Assembly: GCA_004298435.1 (NCBI GenBank)
Contig: SCSF01000109.1
Coordinates: forward strand, 1-54,952
Reading direction: 5' to 3'
DNA: 54,952 nucleotides
DNA from: Beijerinckiaceae bacterium
GTDB taxonomy: Bacteria; Pseudomonadota; Alphaproteobacteria; Rhizobiales; Beijerinckiaceae
A program made the translations under genes and the position numbers. Below are positions 40,888-50,095 of this stretch, piece after piece; the stretch's first letter is position 1, and each line of letters opens with the position of its first letter. A model generated the notes under the pieces. That model had not been told where the DNA came from. It did not search any database and worked only from the letters and a program-made list of their open reading frames with translations.

Positions 40888-43800
40888 ATGATGAATATCC
40901 AGACGAACCTGCCACGGTCCGGATCCGGCGGAACCACAGGAGCCCGGGTATTCACGGCTGATCAGGCAATCTATGAGTTCTGCGCCATGGCGCGCGACTT
41001 TCTCGGCCCGGCACAGATCGCCAGCATCCCATTCACAATCACTGAACCAAGCAGCGGCAAAACCATCAACATCATGGCGCCGCAGACCTGGTCACAAGCC
41101 GCCGCAACTATCCTCGCGACGAAATATATGCGCCGGGCTGGCGTTCCGGCGCGCACCGAGGCCGACCCCGACCTCAAGCCTGGCGAAGACCGCATCCCGC
41201 CGCGTTTTCAGCGTCAGAGGCCTGCCGCAGGAACAAGCTTCGGAGCCGAACAGTCCGCCGATCAAGTCTTCCATAGGCTCACTGGTGCCTGGACATACTG
41301 GCTCTGCAGAACGGCCACCAAAGATGGTGCGCCGCTCATCTCGCATGAGACAGCGAACGCCTATTATGAAACCATCGTCGCGCTTCTGCGCGCGCAGGTC
41401 TTCTCGCCGAACTCGCCACAATGGTTCAACACGGGCCTCTATTGGGCCTATGGCCTCAGCGGCGAATCAACCGGGCATTTCTATATCGACCCGGATACCG
41501 GCACGATTCTCGAATCGAAATCAACCTACGAGCACCCCCAGGCGCACGCCTGTTTCATCAACACGATCAAAGACAACCTGACCGAAAAAGACGGCATCAT
41601 GGATCTCTGGATGCGTGAGGCCAGGATCTTCAAACTCGGATCGGGATCGGGCGCAAATTACTCGCAGCTTCGCGGCGCCAACGAGCCCCTTTCTGGTGGC
41701 GGCAAATCCTCCGGTCTTATGTCGTTCCTGAAGATCGGCGACAGGGCTGCCGGCGCCATCAAGTCCGGCGGAACAACGCTGCGCGCCGCGTGCATGGTTA
41801 TTCTCAATGCCGACCATCCCGATATTGAGACCTATATCGGGTGGAAGTCCCGCGAAGAAGCCAAGGTCGCAGCCCTCATCTCCGGCTCACGCCTTAACGC
41901 GCACCACGCCGAGGCGATCCACACCACAGTCACCAACAGGAAAGACCCCTCAGACGCCATAGCTTCAGCGCGCCGCGCGGGCGTCCCGGCCGGCCTCATC
42001 GATCAGACGGTCAAACTCGCCCAGCAGGGTCTTACACTCGACCTCGAGACATACTCAGACCAATGGGAAGGCGAAGCCTACCAAAGCGTCTCCGGGCAAA
42101 ACGCCAACAACTCCGTCCGCGTCACGGACGCTTTCATGGCTACCGTCGAAGCCGATGGACCCTGGAACCTCACGGCGCGAACAAATGGCGAAGTCGTCAA
42201 GACGATCCGCGCACGCGATCTCTGGGAGAAAATCGCCCGCAATGCCTGGGCATCGGCCGATCCCGGTCTGCAATTTCACGACACGATCAATTCCTGGCAT
42301 ACCGCCGCCGAAACCGGTGAGATCACGGGTTCCAACCCATGCTCTGAATTCATGTTCCTCAACGATACCGGCTGCAACCTCGGATCTCTCAGGCTCACTG
42401 CCTTTCTCAACGCCGATGGATCCTATGACTGGGACGCTCTCGCAGCGACCTCGGCCCTGATGGCTGCAACACTCGATGCCTCGATCACGATGGCGCAGTA
42501 CCCCTCCCAGGCAATCGCAGAAGGCACCCGCGATTTCCGGACGCTTGGCGGTGGATTCGCAGACCTCGGCGGTCTCCTGATGCGGCTCGCAATTCCCTAT
42601 GATTCAGATCGCGGCCGCAGCCTCGCCGCGGCAATCATGTCAACGATGTCTGCGGCCGGCTATCATATGTCCGGAATCCTCGCTTCAGCGTTGGGCCCGT
42701 TCCCCGGCTACGAGGTCAACGCGCGACCCATGCGCAACGTTCTCAAACGCCACGAGGACGCTCACACCGAACTCTGCGCATTCACCTCCGACCTCACAGT
42801 CACCGCCGACGAACCCCACCGCCACCACGCTGACACCGTCATCAAGGCAGGCGTCACCCTCGGAACGCGTCTTTGGCGCAATGTCCTGTCTCACCAGCCG
42901 CACGGCTGGAGGAACGCGCAAATCTCTGTCGTCGCCCCCACTGGCACAACGGGCATGGTGATGGACTGCGACACCCTTGGCATCGAACCCGATTTTTCGC
43001 TCATCAAGCACAAGACGCTCGCTGGCGGCGGCGCAATGATTCTGGTCAATAAATCTGTCGAACCAGCCCTCATTCGCCTCGGTTACGATCCAGCCGCAAT
43101 CAAGCTGATCAAAGCCTATATCGAAGCCAATAACACGCTCGACGGCTGCGATCATGTTCACGACCGCCACAGGCCGGTCTTCGATTGCGCCAACACAGGC
43201 GGAACGATCGGCACCAGGCTTATCGCGCCGATCGGCCATGTCGAGATGATGGCCGCCGTCCAGCCTTTCGTCTCCGGCGCGATTTCGAAAACCGTCAACA
43301 TGCCCGCGACCGCGACTGTTGCTGAGGTCGCCGAACTCCACATGATCGCCTACAAGAAGGGCCTCAAATCCATCGCGATCTACCGCGACGGCTCAAAACT
43401 CAGCCAACCATTGACAAGCCAGGCCATCGCAGACCTTGGCGGCGACCTCGACACGCTCAACGCCGCGATCGAAACCCGTGACGTCCATGCGCTCGCCGCC
43501 GAACTCGCGAAAATGGCGACCGGCCGCAAGAAGCTGCCATCGAAACGCGGCGGCTACACCCAAAAGGCTGTCGTCGGCGGACACAAAATCTATATCCGGA
43601 CCGGCGAGTACGATGACGGCCGCCTCGGCGAAATATTCATCGACATGCACAAAGAGGGCTCAGCCTTCCGCTCGCTCATGAATAATTTTGCGATCTCGAT
43701 CTCGCTCGGATTGCAATACGGCATCCCTCTCGAAGAATACGTCGACGCCTTCATATTCACACGCTTCGAGCCCGCTGGTTTCGTTCAGGATCACGACCGC

Positions 43801-44139
43801 CTCAAAAGCACGACATCGATCCTCGACTTCATCTTCCGCGACCTCGCAATCAACTATCTCGGCCGCAACGACCTTGCTCACACGCAACCGAGCGAGACCG
43901 ATGCTTTCGATGTTGGCCACGGACACAAAGAAGGCGAGCTGCCGCGCGTCGCAGACGACGAAGAACTTTTCCTCGCCGCACAAGCGATCGCCACCGATCC
44001 TGTCTCATCCCATGCCGACCCGAAAACACAAGGCTATACCGGCAACATCTGCCAATACTGTGGGTCCGCGAAGATGACCAGGTCGGGCACTTGTGAAACA
44101 TGCACTTCGTGCGGAAGTACAAGCGGCGGGTGCGCCTAA
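40888..44139 (+). CDS. nrdJ: Adenosylcobalamin-dependent ribonucleotide reductase (class II, NrdJ)
   Basis: NrdJ reduces ribonucleotides to deoxyribonucleotides with a B12-derived thiyl radical and needs no oxygen or second subunit. The 1083-residue protein shows [14 protein letters not shown], the [16 protein letters not shown] phosphate and radical region, [19 protein letters not shown] with active-site Asn-Cys-Glu, and the barrel segment [23 protein letters not shown]-terminal CQYCGS...CETCTSCGS...GGCA redox or zinc region closes the protein. AGAGG precedes ATGATG at 40888. The N-terminus is shorter and different from chromosomal NrdJ (about 1200 residues). Carriage beside a polymerase and helicases suggests dNTP supply for the element's own DNA synthesis. 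Confidence 0.94.
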   Translation: MMNIQTNLPRSGSGGTTGARVFTADQAIYEFCAMARDFLGPAQIASIPFTITEPSSGKTINIMAPQTWSQAAATILATKYMRRAGVPARTEADPDLKPGEDRIPPRFQRQRPAAGTSFGAEQSADQVFHRLTGAWTYWLCRTATKDGAPLISHETANAYYETIVALLRAQVFSPNSPQWFNTGLYWAYGLSGESTGHFYIDPDTGTILESKSTYEHPQAHACFINTIKDNLTEKDGIMDLWMREARIFKLGSGSGANYSQLRGANEPLSGGGKSSGLMSFLKIGDRAAGAIKSGGTTLRAACMVILNADHPDIETYIGWKSREEAKVAALISGSRLNAHHAEAIHTTVTNRKDPSDAIASARRAGVPAGLIDQTVKLAQQGLTLDLETYSDQWEGEAYQSVSGQNANNSVRVTDAFMATVEADGPWNLTARTNGEVVKTIRARDLWEKIARNAWASADPGLQFHDTINSWHTAAETGEITGSNPCSEFMFLNDTGCNLGSLRLTAFLNADGSYDWDALAATSALMAATLDASITMAQYPSQAIAEGTRDFRTLGGGFADLGGLLMRLAIPYDSDRGRSLAAAIMSTMSAAGYHMSGILASALGPFPGYEVNARPMRNVLKRHEDAHTELCAFTSDLTVTADEPHRHHADTVIKAGVTLGTRLWRNVLSHQPHGWRNAQISVVAPTGTTGMVMDCDTLGIEPDFSLIKHKTLAGGGAMILVNKSVEPALIRLGYDPAAIKLIKAYIEANNTLDGCDHVHDRHRPVFDCANTGGTIGTRLIAPIGHVEMMAAVQPFVSGAISKTVNMPATATVAEVAELHMIAYKKGLKSIAIYRDGSKLSQPLTSQAIADLGGDLDTLNAAIETRDVHALAAELAKMATGRKKLPSKRGGYTQKAVVGGHKIYIRTGEYDDGRLGEIFIDMHKEGSAFRSLMNNFAISISLGLQYGIPLEEYVDAFIFTRFEPAGFVQDHDRLKSTTSILDFIFRDLAINYLGRNDLAHTQPSETDAFDVGHGHKEGELPRVADDEELFLAAQAIATDPVSSHADPKTQGYTGNICQYCGSAKMTRSGTCETCTSCGSTSGGCA

Positions 44140-44757
44140 ACGAATAAAAAAATTTTTTGTAACGAGCAGCATAGTTTGTCCGCTGTGAACCTATGTGTGT
44201 CCGCAAATGGAAGGATAGCGTGACCGCAAAGCAAAATGCCTCGGATTCCGGGCATTTGAACGCAAGCATGGGTCAGGGAGGAAAGCAGCAAAGCTGCCAA
44301 TCGCCTCGCATCTGAGCGGACCGCGCAGGGGGCGAAGAGAAGCGGATAGAGGACGCTGCTTTGGAATGCGCGATATCTAGAGCGTTTTCGAGGCGATCGG
44401 CGATGACGACCTCAACGCCTGCCTGTCGGCATGGAAGCATCGCATGGGCGAGCTTCGCCGTCCGAGAGGGAGGACCACGGGCTGCGCCGTGGTGTTCCTG
44501 AAATTGCTCGGCTTGTCTTCGCGCATTTCCGACATGGTCGGCGGAGGACTATTTAGCATCTGCTCTTGGGCGAGCTATTTGGGCGAGCCCCTGCGGGGAC
44601 GGCTCCTGCTGACATTGATCCAAGTCATTGACGGTTGCTATCCGGCGGCATCCATTTTGAGCGACTTCGCACGGATAAGTGGATAGAATGACATTTCGGG
44701 GCGGTAATTGCCCGACCCATCTTATGTTGGGAGGGCTAAATATGGGGGAAGGACGCG
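44140..44757. other. 618-base gene-poor junction before the TIR island
   Basis: Immediately after nrdJ is an A7T7-like run at 44146-44160. A hairpin AAATGCC/GGCATTT lies at 44234-44257 and could act as a terminator on either strand. From 44384 a frame of about 100 codons runs to 44686; its first part (EAIGDDDLNACLSAWKHRMG) looks protein-like but then degenerates, so it may be a gene remnant. The stretch CTAGAGCGTTTTCGAG at 44376-44391 matches the beginning of rhizobial intergenic repeats. Together these suggest a recombination junction. The last 100 bases hold a TAAATAT box that could be the TIR operon promoter. Confidence 0.5.
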
Positions 44758-45204
44758 ATGGCTCGGCACGTATTTTTTAGTTTCCACTATCAAAGAGATA
44801 TCGTTCGCGTAAATCAAATTAGGAACTTGCCTGAGATAGTTGATGAAGCGGCTGCTGGATTTAAGGATAGCTCCCTTTGGGAGGAGACCAAGAAGAAAGG
44901 GGACGACGCGATCAAGAAACTCATCGACAACGGCCTCGTCGGTACCAGTGTGACTGTTGTCTGCATAGGCAACAAAACGGCGGGAAGAAAATTTATCAAT
45001 TATGAAATCCAGAAATCACTCGACCGAGGGAACGCCGTCATTGGCGTCCAGATCCATCATATGAAGAACTTTGCGGGTGAGGTGGATATGGTCGGCGAGA
45101 CGCCCGCCCTGCTCACGAAGAATAATTGCAAGATTTATAAATATGACGATCACACCAAACTCAAGGCTTGGATTGAAGCAGCTGCGAAGGGCGCCGGGAA
45201 ATAG
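44758..45204 (+). CDS. ThsB-like TIR-domain protein (DUF1863-type), 148 residues
   Basis: This single-domain protein belongs to the short TIR family that includes ThsB of the Thoeris anti-phage system. There TIR enzymes convert NAD+ into a cyclic ADP-ribose-type signal after phage infection. Visible family marks are FFSFHYQRDIVRVNQIRN at the N-terminus, SLWEETKKKGDDAIK, GTSVTVVCIGNKTAGRKF and YEIQKSLDRGN. The last contains E83, the position of the catalytic glutamate, so the enzyme looks active. AAGGA lies before the ATG. It begins a three-gene unit, 38 bases ahead of a second TIR gene. The base composition is less GC-rich than the backbone. Confidence 0.9.
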   Translation: MARHVFFSFHYQRDIVRVNQIRNLPEIVDEAAAGFKDSSLWEETKKKGDDAIKKLIDNGLVGTSVTVVCIGNKTAGRKFINYEIQKSLDRGNAVIGVQIHHMKNFAGEVDMVGETPALLTKNNCKIYKYDDHTKLKAWIEAAAKGAGK

Positions 45205-45242
45205 CTCGACTATCAAGCGAAACTGACGGAAAGCTTCGGCAA

Positions 45243-46496
45243 ATGACAGTTCCGCTCTCCCTGACGGGCAAATACCAGGTGGTGGTCCTCGGACAAAAGG
45301 GCAACTCCGAGGTCACGGCTTACGCTTTACGGCTAGTGAGCGCCGTAAGTCAGGCGTTTGATCGCCTTGGCGTGAACCCAAAAAAGTTTCTCGTGCCCTC
45401 GACGCCAGCATCGCCAAGCCCTAGCGTCGATCGTAGAATGCTTGCGGTGGCCGTCTACTTCGGCTGTGTAGCATCGCCCTCGTTGTCGGCATCTGAAACG
45501 GCGATGCTCAATCAGCTTCTCGCAGACGGAGTTTGGATAATTCCCGTTGTGGAGAGCCTCACAAATTTCAGCGGCTTTATGCCGAAGGAAATCGCTCATC
45601 TGAATGGCTGCTCATTGGCAGATTGCGGAGCAGATTTCGAACGCCTTGCTGCTCGGGTCCTTGAAGGATTCGGTTTGCTCCGAGAGAAGCGACGCCTTTT
45701 CATCAGTTACCGCCGCGCTGAGACAAGCGGTATCGCCGCGCAACTTTATGAGGCCCTCGATGCCGCCGGCTTTGATGTATTCCTCGATACACACGGCGTG
45801 TTGCGGCCAGGCGAACCATTCCAAGAACTTCTTTGGCACCGCCTAGCCGATACGGATGTCGCTCTTCTGCTGGACTCGCCCCAATTCCTTGCAAGCCGGT
45901 GGACGGAGGAGGAGTTGGCGCGGGCCAACAACTCCAACATTCAGCTTTTGCAGATGCTGTGGCCTGGTCAAACGGAAGGGGCGACGGCGGCATTCAGCAC
46001 CTTCCACCCGCTCACGATTCAGGATTTCTTGGGGACCGAAACGCTTGGTCCGACAGCGCTGATGACGGACAAATGCGTTGGTGAAATTGTCGATGAAGTA
46101 GAGGGTCTGCGGGCAAGAGCCATCGGTGCCCGACATGCTTTCCTCGTGCGCGAGTTTGCAATGGAGGCGAGGAAAGAGGGCCTTACGGTTCTCACAACCC
46201 TTGAGCGTACCCTTGTTCTATTAGCGCCCAGCGGCAATAGGGTGCTCGTGATGCCTGCCATCGGCGTTCCCGACGCCGAACGATATGAAACTCTGGAGCG
46301 CCTTCATCAGCGCGATGTGGGACTAGGCCAGACATACGCGCAGCCGCCCGTCTTGTTGTACGATCAGACCGGCATCCGAACCCGGTGGCTCCAGCACCTA
46401 GGTTGGTTGAACGACCACATTGCCGCCGCACGCAGTCTAAGTATCATGGACGCACGAGCATGGCTAAGCGATCTCAAAGCGAGCGACGGCCGCTGA
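45243..46496 (+). CDS. Long TIR-domain protein with TIR-like N-terminal half, 417 residues
   Basis: A canonical TIR domain occupies about residues 148-245: RRLFISYRRAE, AAGFDVFLDTHGVLRPGE, ADTDVALLLDSP and SRWTEEELARA, where E224 fits the catalytic glutamate. Residues 11-145 have a similar strand order (YQVVVLG, AVAVYFG, VWIIPVVE) but lack the catalytic motif and may be a degenerate TIR or sensor domain. The C-terminal 150 residues form an unrecognised domain (VLTTLERTLVLLAPSGNRVL). TIR domains cleave or cyclise NAD+ or act as scaffolds. It overlaps the SLOG gene by 37 bases. It could be the effector that replaces the absent SIR2 enzyme, or a second signal producer. Confidence 0.85.
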   Translation: MTVPLSLTGKYQVVVLGQKGNSEVTAYALRLVSAVSQAFDRLGVNPKKFLVPSTPASPSPSVDRRMLAVAVYFGCVASPSLSASETAMLNQLLADGVWIIPVVESLTNFSGFMPKEIAHLNGCSLADCGADFERLAARVLEGFGLLREKRRLFISYRRAETSGIAAQLYEALDAAGFDVFLDTHGVLRPGEPFQELLWHRLADTDVALLLDSPQFLASRWTEEELARANNSNIQLLQMLWPGQTEGATAAFSTFHPLTIQDFLGTETLGPTALMTDKCVGEIVDEVEGLRARAIGARHAFLVREFAMEARKEGLTVLTTLERTLVLLAPSGNRVLVMPAIGVPDAERYETLERLHQRDVGLGQTYAQPPVLLYDQTGIRTRWLQHLGWLNDHIAAARSLSIMDARAWLSDLKASDGR

Positions 46497-47122
46497 ACGA
46501 CGCCGTCGTCCAAAGAGTGTTCTTGTCAGCGAGCGTTCCGCTGCCCTCGCGAAATGCCGCCTATTTCAACACGGCTGATGTCATCGCGATTCGCGATGCC
46601 GTGCGGGCACTCACGATCGTGATCATTGAACAGAAAGCTCAATTGGTGTTCGGGGGACATCCCGCAATATCGCCCATGATCCGTCTTCAAATCGCGCAAG
46701 CCGGAATGCCTGTGGGTGATCGGGTGGTCATGTTTCAGAGTCGCTTTTTTGATCGCGCATTTCCTGACGACAACGCGGCTTTTGAGCGGGTCATATTGAC
46801 CGATGCTATCGAGGATGACAGGCAGAAAAGCCTTATTCACATGCGGGAAACGATGCTGAGCGGAACGTTTAATTGCGGCATCTTCATTGGTGGCATGGAA
46901 GGCGTCGAAGAAGAATATGAAATGTTTAGGCGTCTCCAGCCCGGCGTGCCAGCGTTTCCCGTCGCGTCTACCGGCGCGGCCTCGGCGATGCTCTATAATG
47001 CGAGCACCTCTCTGAAAAAGCAGCATCCCGAACTTCAAGAAGAATTCAGTTACATTACGCTTATGAGAAACCTCGTATACCCTAGACGACCAGCGGGTCG
47101 TTCGAGCAGACGGAGAAAATAG
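46460..47122 (+). CDS. Stand-alone SLOG-domain protein, 220 residues
   Basis: SLOG domains are Rossmann-like folds that bind nucleotide-derived ligands; in Thoeris ThsA a SLOG domain binds the TIR-made cyclic ADP-ribose and activates a fused SIR2 NAD-hydrolase. Here the family marks are VFLSASVPLP at the start, TADVIAIRDAVRAL, LVFGGHPAISP at 62-72, FIGGMEGVEEEYEMF at 142-156 and STGAAS at 170-175. The two glycine-rich loops should form the ligand site. There is no SIR2, membrane or nuclease domain, so the protein cannot by itself be a known effector. The ATG at 46460 lies within the end of the long TIR gene, giving tight coupling. A tail rich in Arg may contact nucleic acid. Confidence 0.82.
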   Translation: MAKRSQSERRPLNDAVVQRVFLSASVPLPSRNAAYFNTADVIAIRDAVRALTIVIIEQKAQLVFGGHPAISPMIRLQIAQAGMPVGDRVVMFQSRFFDRAFPDDNAAFERVILTDAIEDDRQKSLIHMRETMLSGTFNCGIFIGGMEGVEEEYEMFRRLQPGVPAFPVASTGAASAMLYNASTSLKKQHPELQEEFSYITLMRNLVYPRRPAGRSSRRRK

Positions 47123-47126
47123 TCGC

Positions 47127-47480
47127 ATGGGCCGCCGTACGTTCTCTTCATTCCATCATAAACCGGACGTGACGTGCGCCTGGGTCGTTCGCAATTCCTG
47201 GGTGACCAAAGTTGCCCAAAATAGCCGCGAGGACGCCGGCTTTCTCGACAGCTCGGTTTTTGAGGCGAGCCAGCGAGAAGGCGATGAATCGCTAAGCGAT
47301 TTTTGCGCGAGGGTCTACATAATACAATTGTGACCGTCGTCTTGGTAGGTGGTGACCCGCGCGGATTGAACCTCCGCAATGAATTGGCGCATGGCATGCT
47401 CAATGCCAGCAACTTCCAGTGGCACATATTCTCTCTTTCCAACAAGCGCTATGCCAGGATGGCGCAATCGCGTTCTGGAG
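47127..47480 (+). pseudogene. Broken second ThsB-like TIR gene, apparently fused to another remnant
   Basis: From 47127 the frame reads FSSFHHKPDVTCAWVVRNSW and DAGFLDSSVFEASQREGDES, the N-terminus of another DUF1863-type TIR protein. It then meets an early stop at 47333. In the -1 frame the family sequence continues (LREGLHNTIVTVVLVG), so one T is missing from a run of five near 47295-47300. After VTVVLVGGD the text changes to GLNLRNELAHGM, which resembles a different family (the end of DUF4209-type proteins) rather than the TIR continuation. The locus is therefore probably two fused gene fragments. Programmed slippage at the T run could in principle rescue the first junction. It lies 4 bases after the SLOG gene. 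Confidence 0.65.
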
Positions 47481-47566
47481 AGAATTGGAAGACACCTGAT
47501 TTAACTCTTTATAAGCGGCGAACTTTTGCGATTGAGTATCCGAGCAAGAGCTGGAAAATACGTTAC

Positions 47567-48565
47567 TCAACCTGCCCTGCTTATCTTCGTCTTGTGATGA
47601 GCGAGCGTGCCACGCAATTGCGTCAGCAAGAGCTTACGAAGGGAAGCGGGTTCGATAATTTCGATCTTGTCGCCCCAGACGAACAGATGGCAGGCCAATT
47701 CCGGCATGCCGCTCGCACGGAAGCGAACGATAGCGCTGCCATCCGGAGAATTCTCCACCGTCTGGCCTGGATGAAAGCGGTAGTTCCTGAATTCGTCCAT
47801 GCCGTGCGGGAGGATCCTCAGTGCGACCTCCTCCTGCGGCCCCTCGAAAAAACCGAAGGACCTGTTCGCGAAGGCCGCAAGGTCAAAATTCTCCGGCCGT
47901 GCCGCGGCCGTCTCCAGGCATTTGACTTTATCGATGCGATCGAGCCGCCAGTTCTTCGGTTTCACCGTTCCCGCATCGGCGCCGATCAGATAATTCATAC
48001 GACCGAAGATGATGCCGTAAGGGACCACGCGGCGTGATGCGCCGGGCTTTGTTCCCCCACGGTAGGTAAAACGCAGCAGCTTCATGCCGAGCAATGCCTT
48101 GCGCAGTTCCGTCATGACCTCGGGGTTTTCTTGCGGGCGCGGTCCCGCCCGGACGGCGATCAGTTCGGCCCGCAAAAGCGCTTCGACATCGACTTCCGCG
48201 GCGCGTCGGCCTCTGAGGCGCATGGCGGCACGGATCTTCCGATCAAGCCCAGCCAGGGACTCCGCGCGGCCGGATGCGCCCGAGTGGCGTAACTGCGCGA
48301 TTGCCACGCCGAGGTCGCTTAATTCCTCAACGCTCGGATCCTGAAAGAAGCCGTCGAGTCCACCCGGAATGCGGAAACGCTTCGTCGGATGATCGGCGAT
48401 TTCCTCGAGCTGGGGGAAGACCTCGCGGATCGCATCGCGCATCCGCTCGACCGTACGTCGCTCGCATTGTATCTCGCGGCACATCTCGTCGAGCGTGAGG
48501 CCTTCCGCCGTGCTTGCAAGCGCGCGGGCAAGTTCGAGAATCTTCGTCAGCTTTTCATAGGCCAT
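47567..48565 (-). CDS. WYL-domain transcription regulator
   Basis: The 332-residue protein has an N-terminal winged helix-turn-helix (LTLDEMCREIQCERRTVERM). A WYL domain follows at about residues 150-230 (LLRFTYRGGTKPGASRRVVPYG, NWRLDRIDKVKCLE), then a C-terminal WCX-like part. WYL regulators bind nucleic-acid ligands and often control defence or DNA-damage genes (BrxR and CapW are such examples). It runs opposite to the AAA+ gene at 48668, with a 102-base shared control region that it may bind. The broken TIR locus ends in its 3' direction. It may regulate the island, but no operator was identified. Confidence 0.88.
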   Translation of the reverse strand: MAYEKLTKILELARALASTAEGLTLDEMCREIQCERRTVERMRDAIREVFPQLEEIADHPTKRFRIPGGLDGFFQDPSVEELSDLGVAIAQLRHSGASGRAESLAGLDRKIRAAMRLRGRRAAEVDVEALLRAELIAVRAGPRPQENPEVMTELRKALLGMKLLRFTYRGGTKPGASRRVVPYGIIFGRMNYLIGADAGTVKPKNWRLDRIDKVKCLETAAARPENFDLAAFANRSFGFFEGPQEEVALRILPHGMDEFRNYRFHPGQTVENSPDGSAIVRFRASGMPELACHLFVWGDKIEIIEPASLRKLLLTQLRGTLAHHKTKISRAG

Positions 48566-48667
48566 TCTTCATTGGACCCTGCGGCTACGTCGGATTCTGT
48601 CGCAGCAGGATAGCAGGATGATGCCCTTCAGTCTTGAGCAAGCGGCCGGAAGCCGGCATCCAGGTTA
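48566..48667. promoter_or_regulatory. Divergent control region of the WYL and AAA+ genes
   Basis: 102 bases between the two start codons. They include CGGCCGGAAGCCGGC-type symmetry at about 48641-48656, a candidate operator. Promoter boxes are not clear. Confidence 0.4.
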
Positions 48668-49981
48668 ATGGCGGGTAGCATGAAGAAGAATCCGGACCTG
48701 TCCGAAGATCAGCAGGCGCAAGAGGCGGACGAAGCCGACAAGGCCGATCCCCGTCATAAACGGGGCCGGTTCCCGATTCCTCGCGGAAAAGCCGTGAACC
48801 TGGATCGCGTTCCGGATCGAGGCTGTCCCGAGACACCGGGGCTGTCCGAGTTAGTAGGCATACGGGGGATAAGCGGTATTAAACTGTTTGTCCGCAATGA
48901 ACCTGACGAGGTCGACGACCAGCCAGATTTCGACGTCGATGGAGGACCGGCCATCGACCTCTATGACGAAGACGAAATCCGCAGGAAGCTGGGGATCAAG
49001 CCTAGCGCCGAATGCCTCGCAGGTTCAGACGTGCTGGGCGAACAGGCACGGTCGACCAATGCTTCAGAGGCCCTCGCCGAGTGGGACGCCAAGCTCAGAG
49101 ACATTCTGGACGATCCACGCGGGCCACGCCGGCAACTCATTGTGGCGGACGATCCGCTCCTCGATCGCCTTTCGAGCCTCCACGCCGAATGCCCGGGCTT
49201 CGCACAGGTCATCGACCTGATCCTGCGTGCAGCCCATCTATCGCAGGCTACCGGCTCACCCTTGCGTCTGCCGGCCATGCTTCTGGCCGGACCGGCAGGT
49301 ATCGGCAAAACCCATTTCGCGCGGCGGCTCGCGGGGGCGCTCGGCGTGCCAATGGAGTTCATCTGTGGCGATCTCCTCTCAGATCGAGGTACCATCACCG
49401 GCCTGAACACATCTTGGCGCGCCGCAAAAGCAGGGCGTGTCGCAGCGGCTCTTCTCGATTCGACCATCGCCTCACCGCTTTTCGTGATCGACGAAGTCGA
49501 CAAGGTCTCTCCCATCCACATCCATGAGAACCCTCTCGCCTTCCTGCATACTGTCCTTGAGGCGGAAAACGCGCAGAAATTTTGCGATGAATATCTGTCG
49601 TTTTCGCTCCGCGCGGATCATTGCTTCTGGATCCTGACCGCCAATGAGACGGAGAGCCTTTTGCCATCAATTCTCGACCGGCTTTTGGTACTGACGATCA
49701 AACCGCCAGACCAGGTGGCGATGGCTGTCATAGCCCGCAATATCTATCGGGACGCCAATGCGCGGCAGGCGAATTGGTTTTCGCCGGAACCTTCAGAAGA
49801 GTTCATCGCCGTCCTCGTGCGGCATAATCCCCGGAAGGCATCCAGGATCATGGACTATGCGATGGGATTTGCGGCAGCCGACGGCCGGCGCGATCTGTCA
49901 CCCGAAGACGCGGCCGCAGCGGCGGCGCTTTTGGAAGGTCACGAAAGCGCGAGGCGGAAAGCTGGGTTCCTGGCGCCCTGA
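48668..49981 (+). CDS. Lon-like AAA+ ATPase without protease domain
   Basis: The 437-residue protein has a polar, acidic N-terminal region of about 190 residues and one AAA+ module: Walker A GPAGIGKT at 208-215, Walker B LFVIDE at 271-276, sensor-1 WILTANE with N326, and an arginine finger in SILDRL (R338). The order and spacing match the ATPase part of Lon. The Ser-Lys protease domain is absent, so the protein probably remodels rather than degrades its substrate unless a separate protease is recruited. Its start is ATG at 48668, with a second ATG 12 bases later. It is transcribed away from the WYL gene, and the two form a frequent alphaproteobacterial neighbourhood as far as I recall. Confidence 0.85.
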   Translation: MAGSMKKNPDLSEDQQAQEADEADKADPRHKRGRFPIPRGKAVNLDRVPDRGCPETPGLSELVGIRGISGIKLFVRNEPDEVDDQPDFDVDGGPAIDLYDEDEIRRKLGIKPSAECLAGSDVLGEQARSTNASEALAEWDAKLRDILDDPRGPRRQLIVADDPLLDRLSSLHAECPGFAQVIDLILRAAHLSQATGSPLRLPAMLLAGPAGIGKTHFARRLAGALGVPMEFICGDLLSDRGTITGLNTSWRAAKAGRVAAALLDSTIASPLFVIDEVDKVSPIHIHENPLAFLHTVLEAENAQKFCDEYLSFSLRADHCFWILTANETESLLPSILDRLLVLTIKPPDQVAMAVIARNIYRDANARQANWFSPEPSEEFIAVLVRHNPRKASRIMDYAMGFAAADGRRDLSPEDAAAAAALLEGHESARRKAGFLAP

Positions 49982-50095
49982 GCGGAGATAACAGGCCATA
50001 AAACCCTCGAAGACAACTCAGAAGGCCGCCGTCACCAGATTCATGACAAGGCGAACGGTTGAACCGATTATCTTTGAGAATAGCGAGACTCATCA

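Noticed and set aside
44444-44686. 80-codon frame before the TIR genes
   Set aside because: No ribosome site and mixed composition. Extending it upstream gives a protein-like start, so a remnant is possible, but it is not called as a gene.
47303-48037. Plus-strand frame of 244 codons running through the WYL gene
   Set aside because: Only its first part belongs to the broken TIR locus; the rest is antisense to the WYL regulator and is a shadow.
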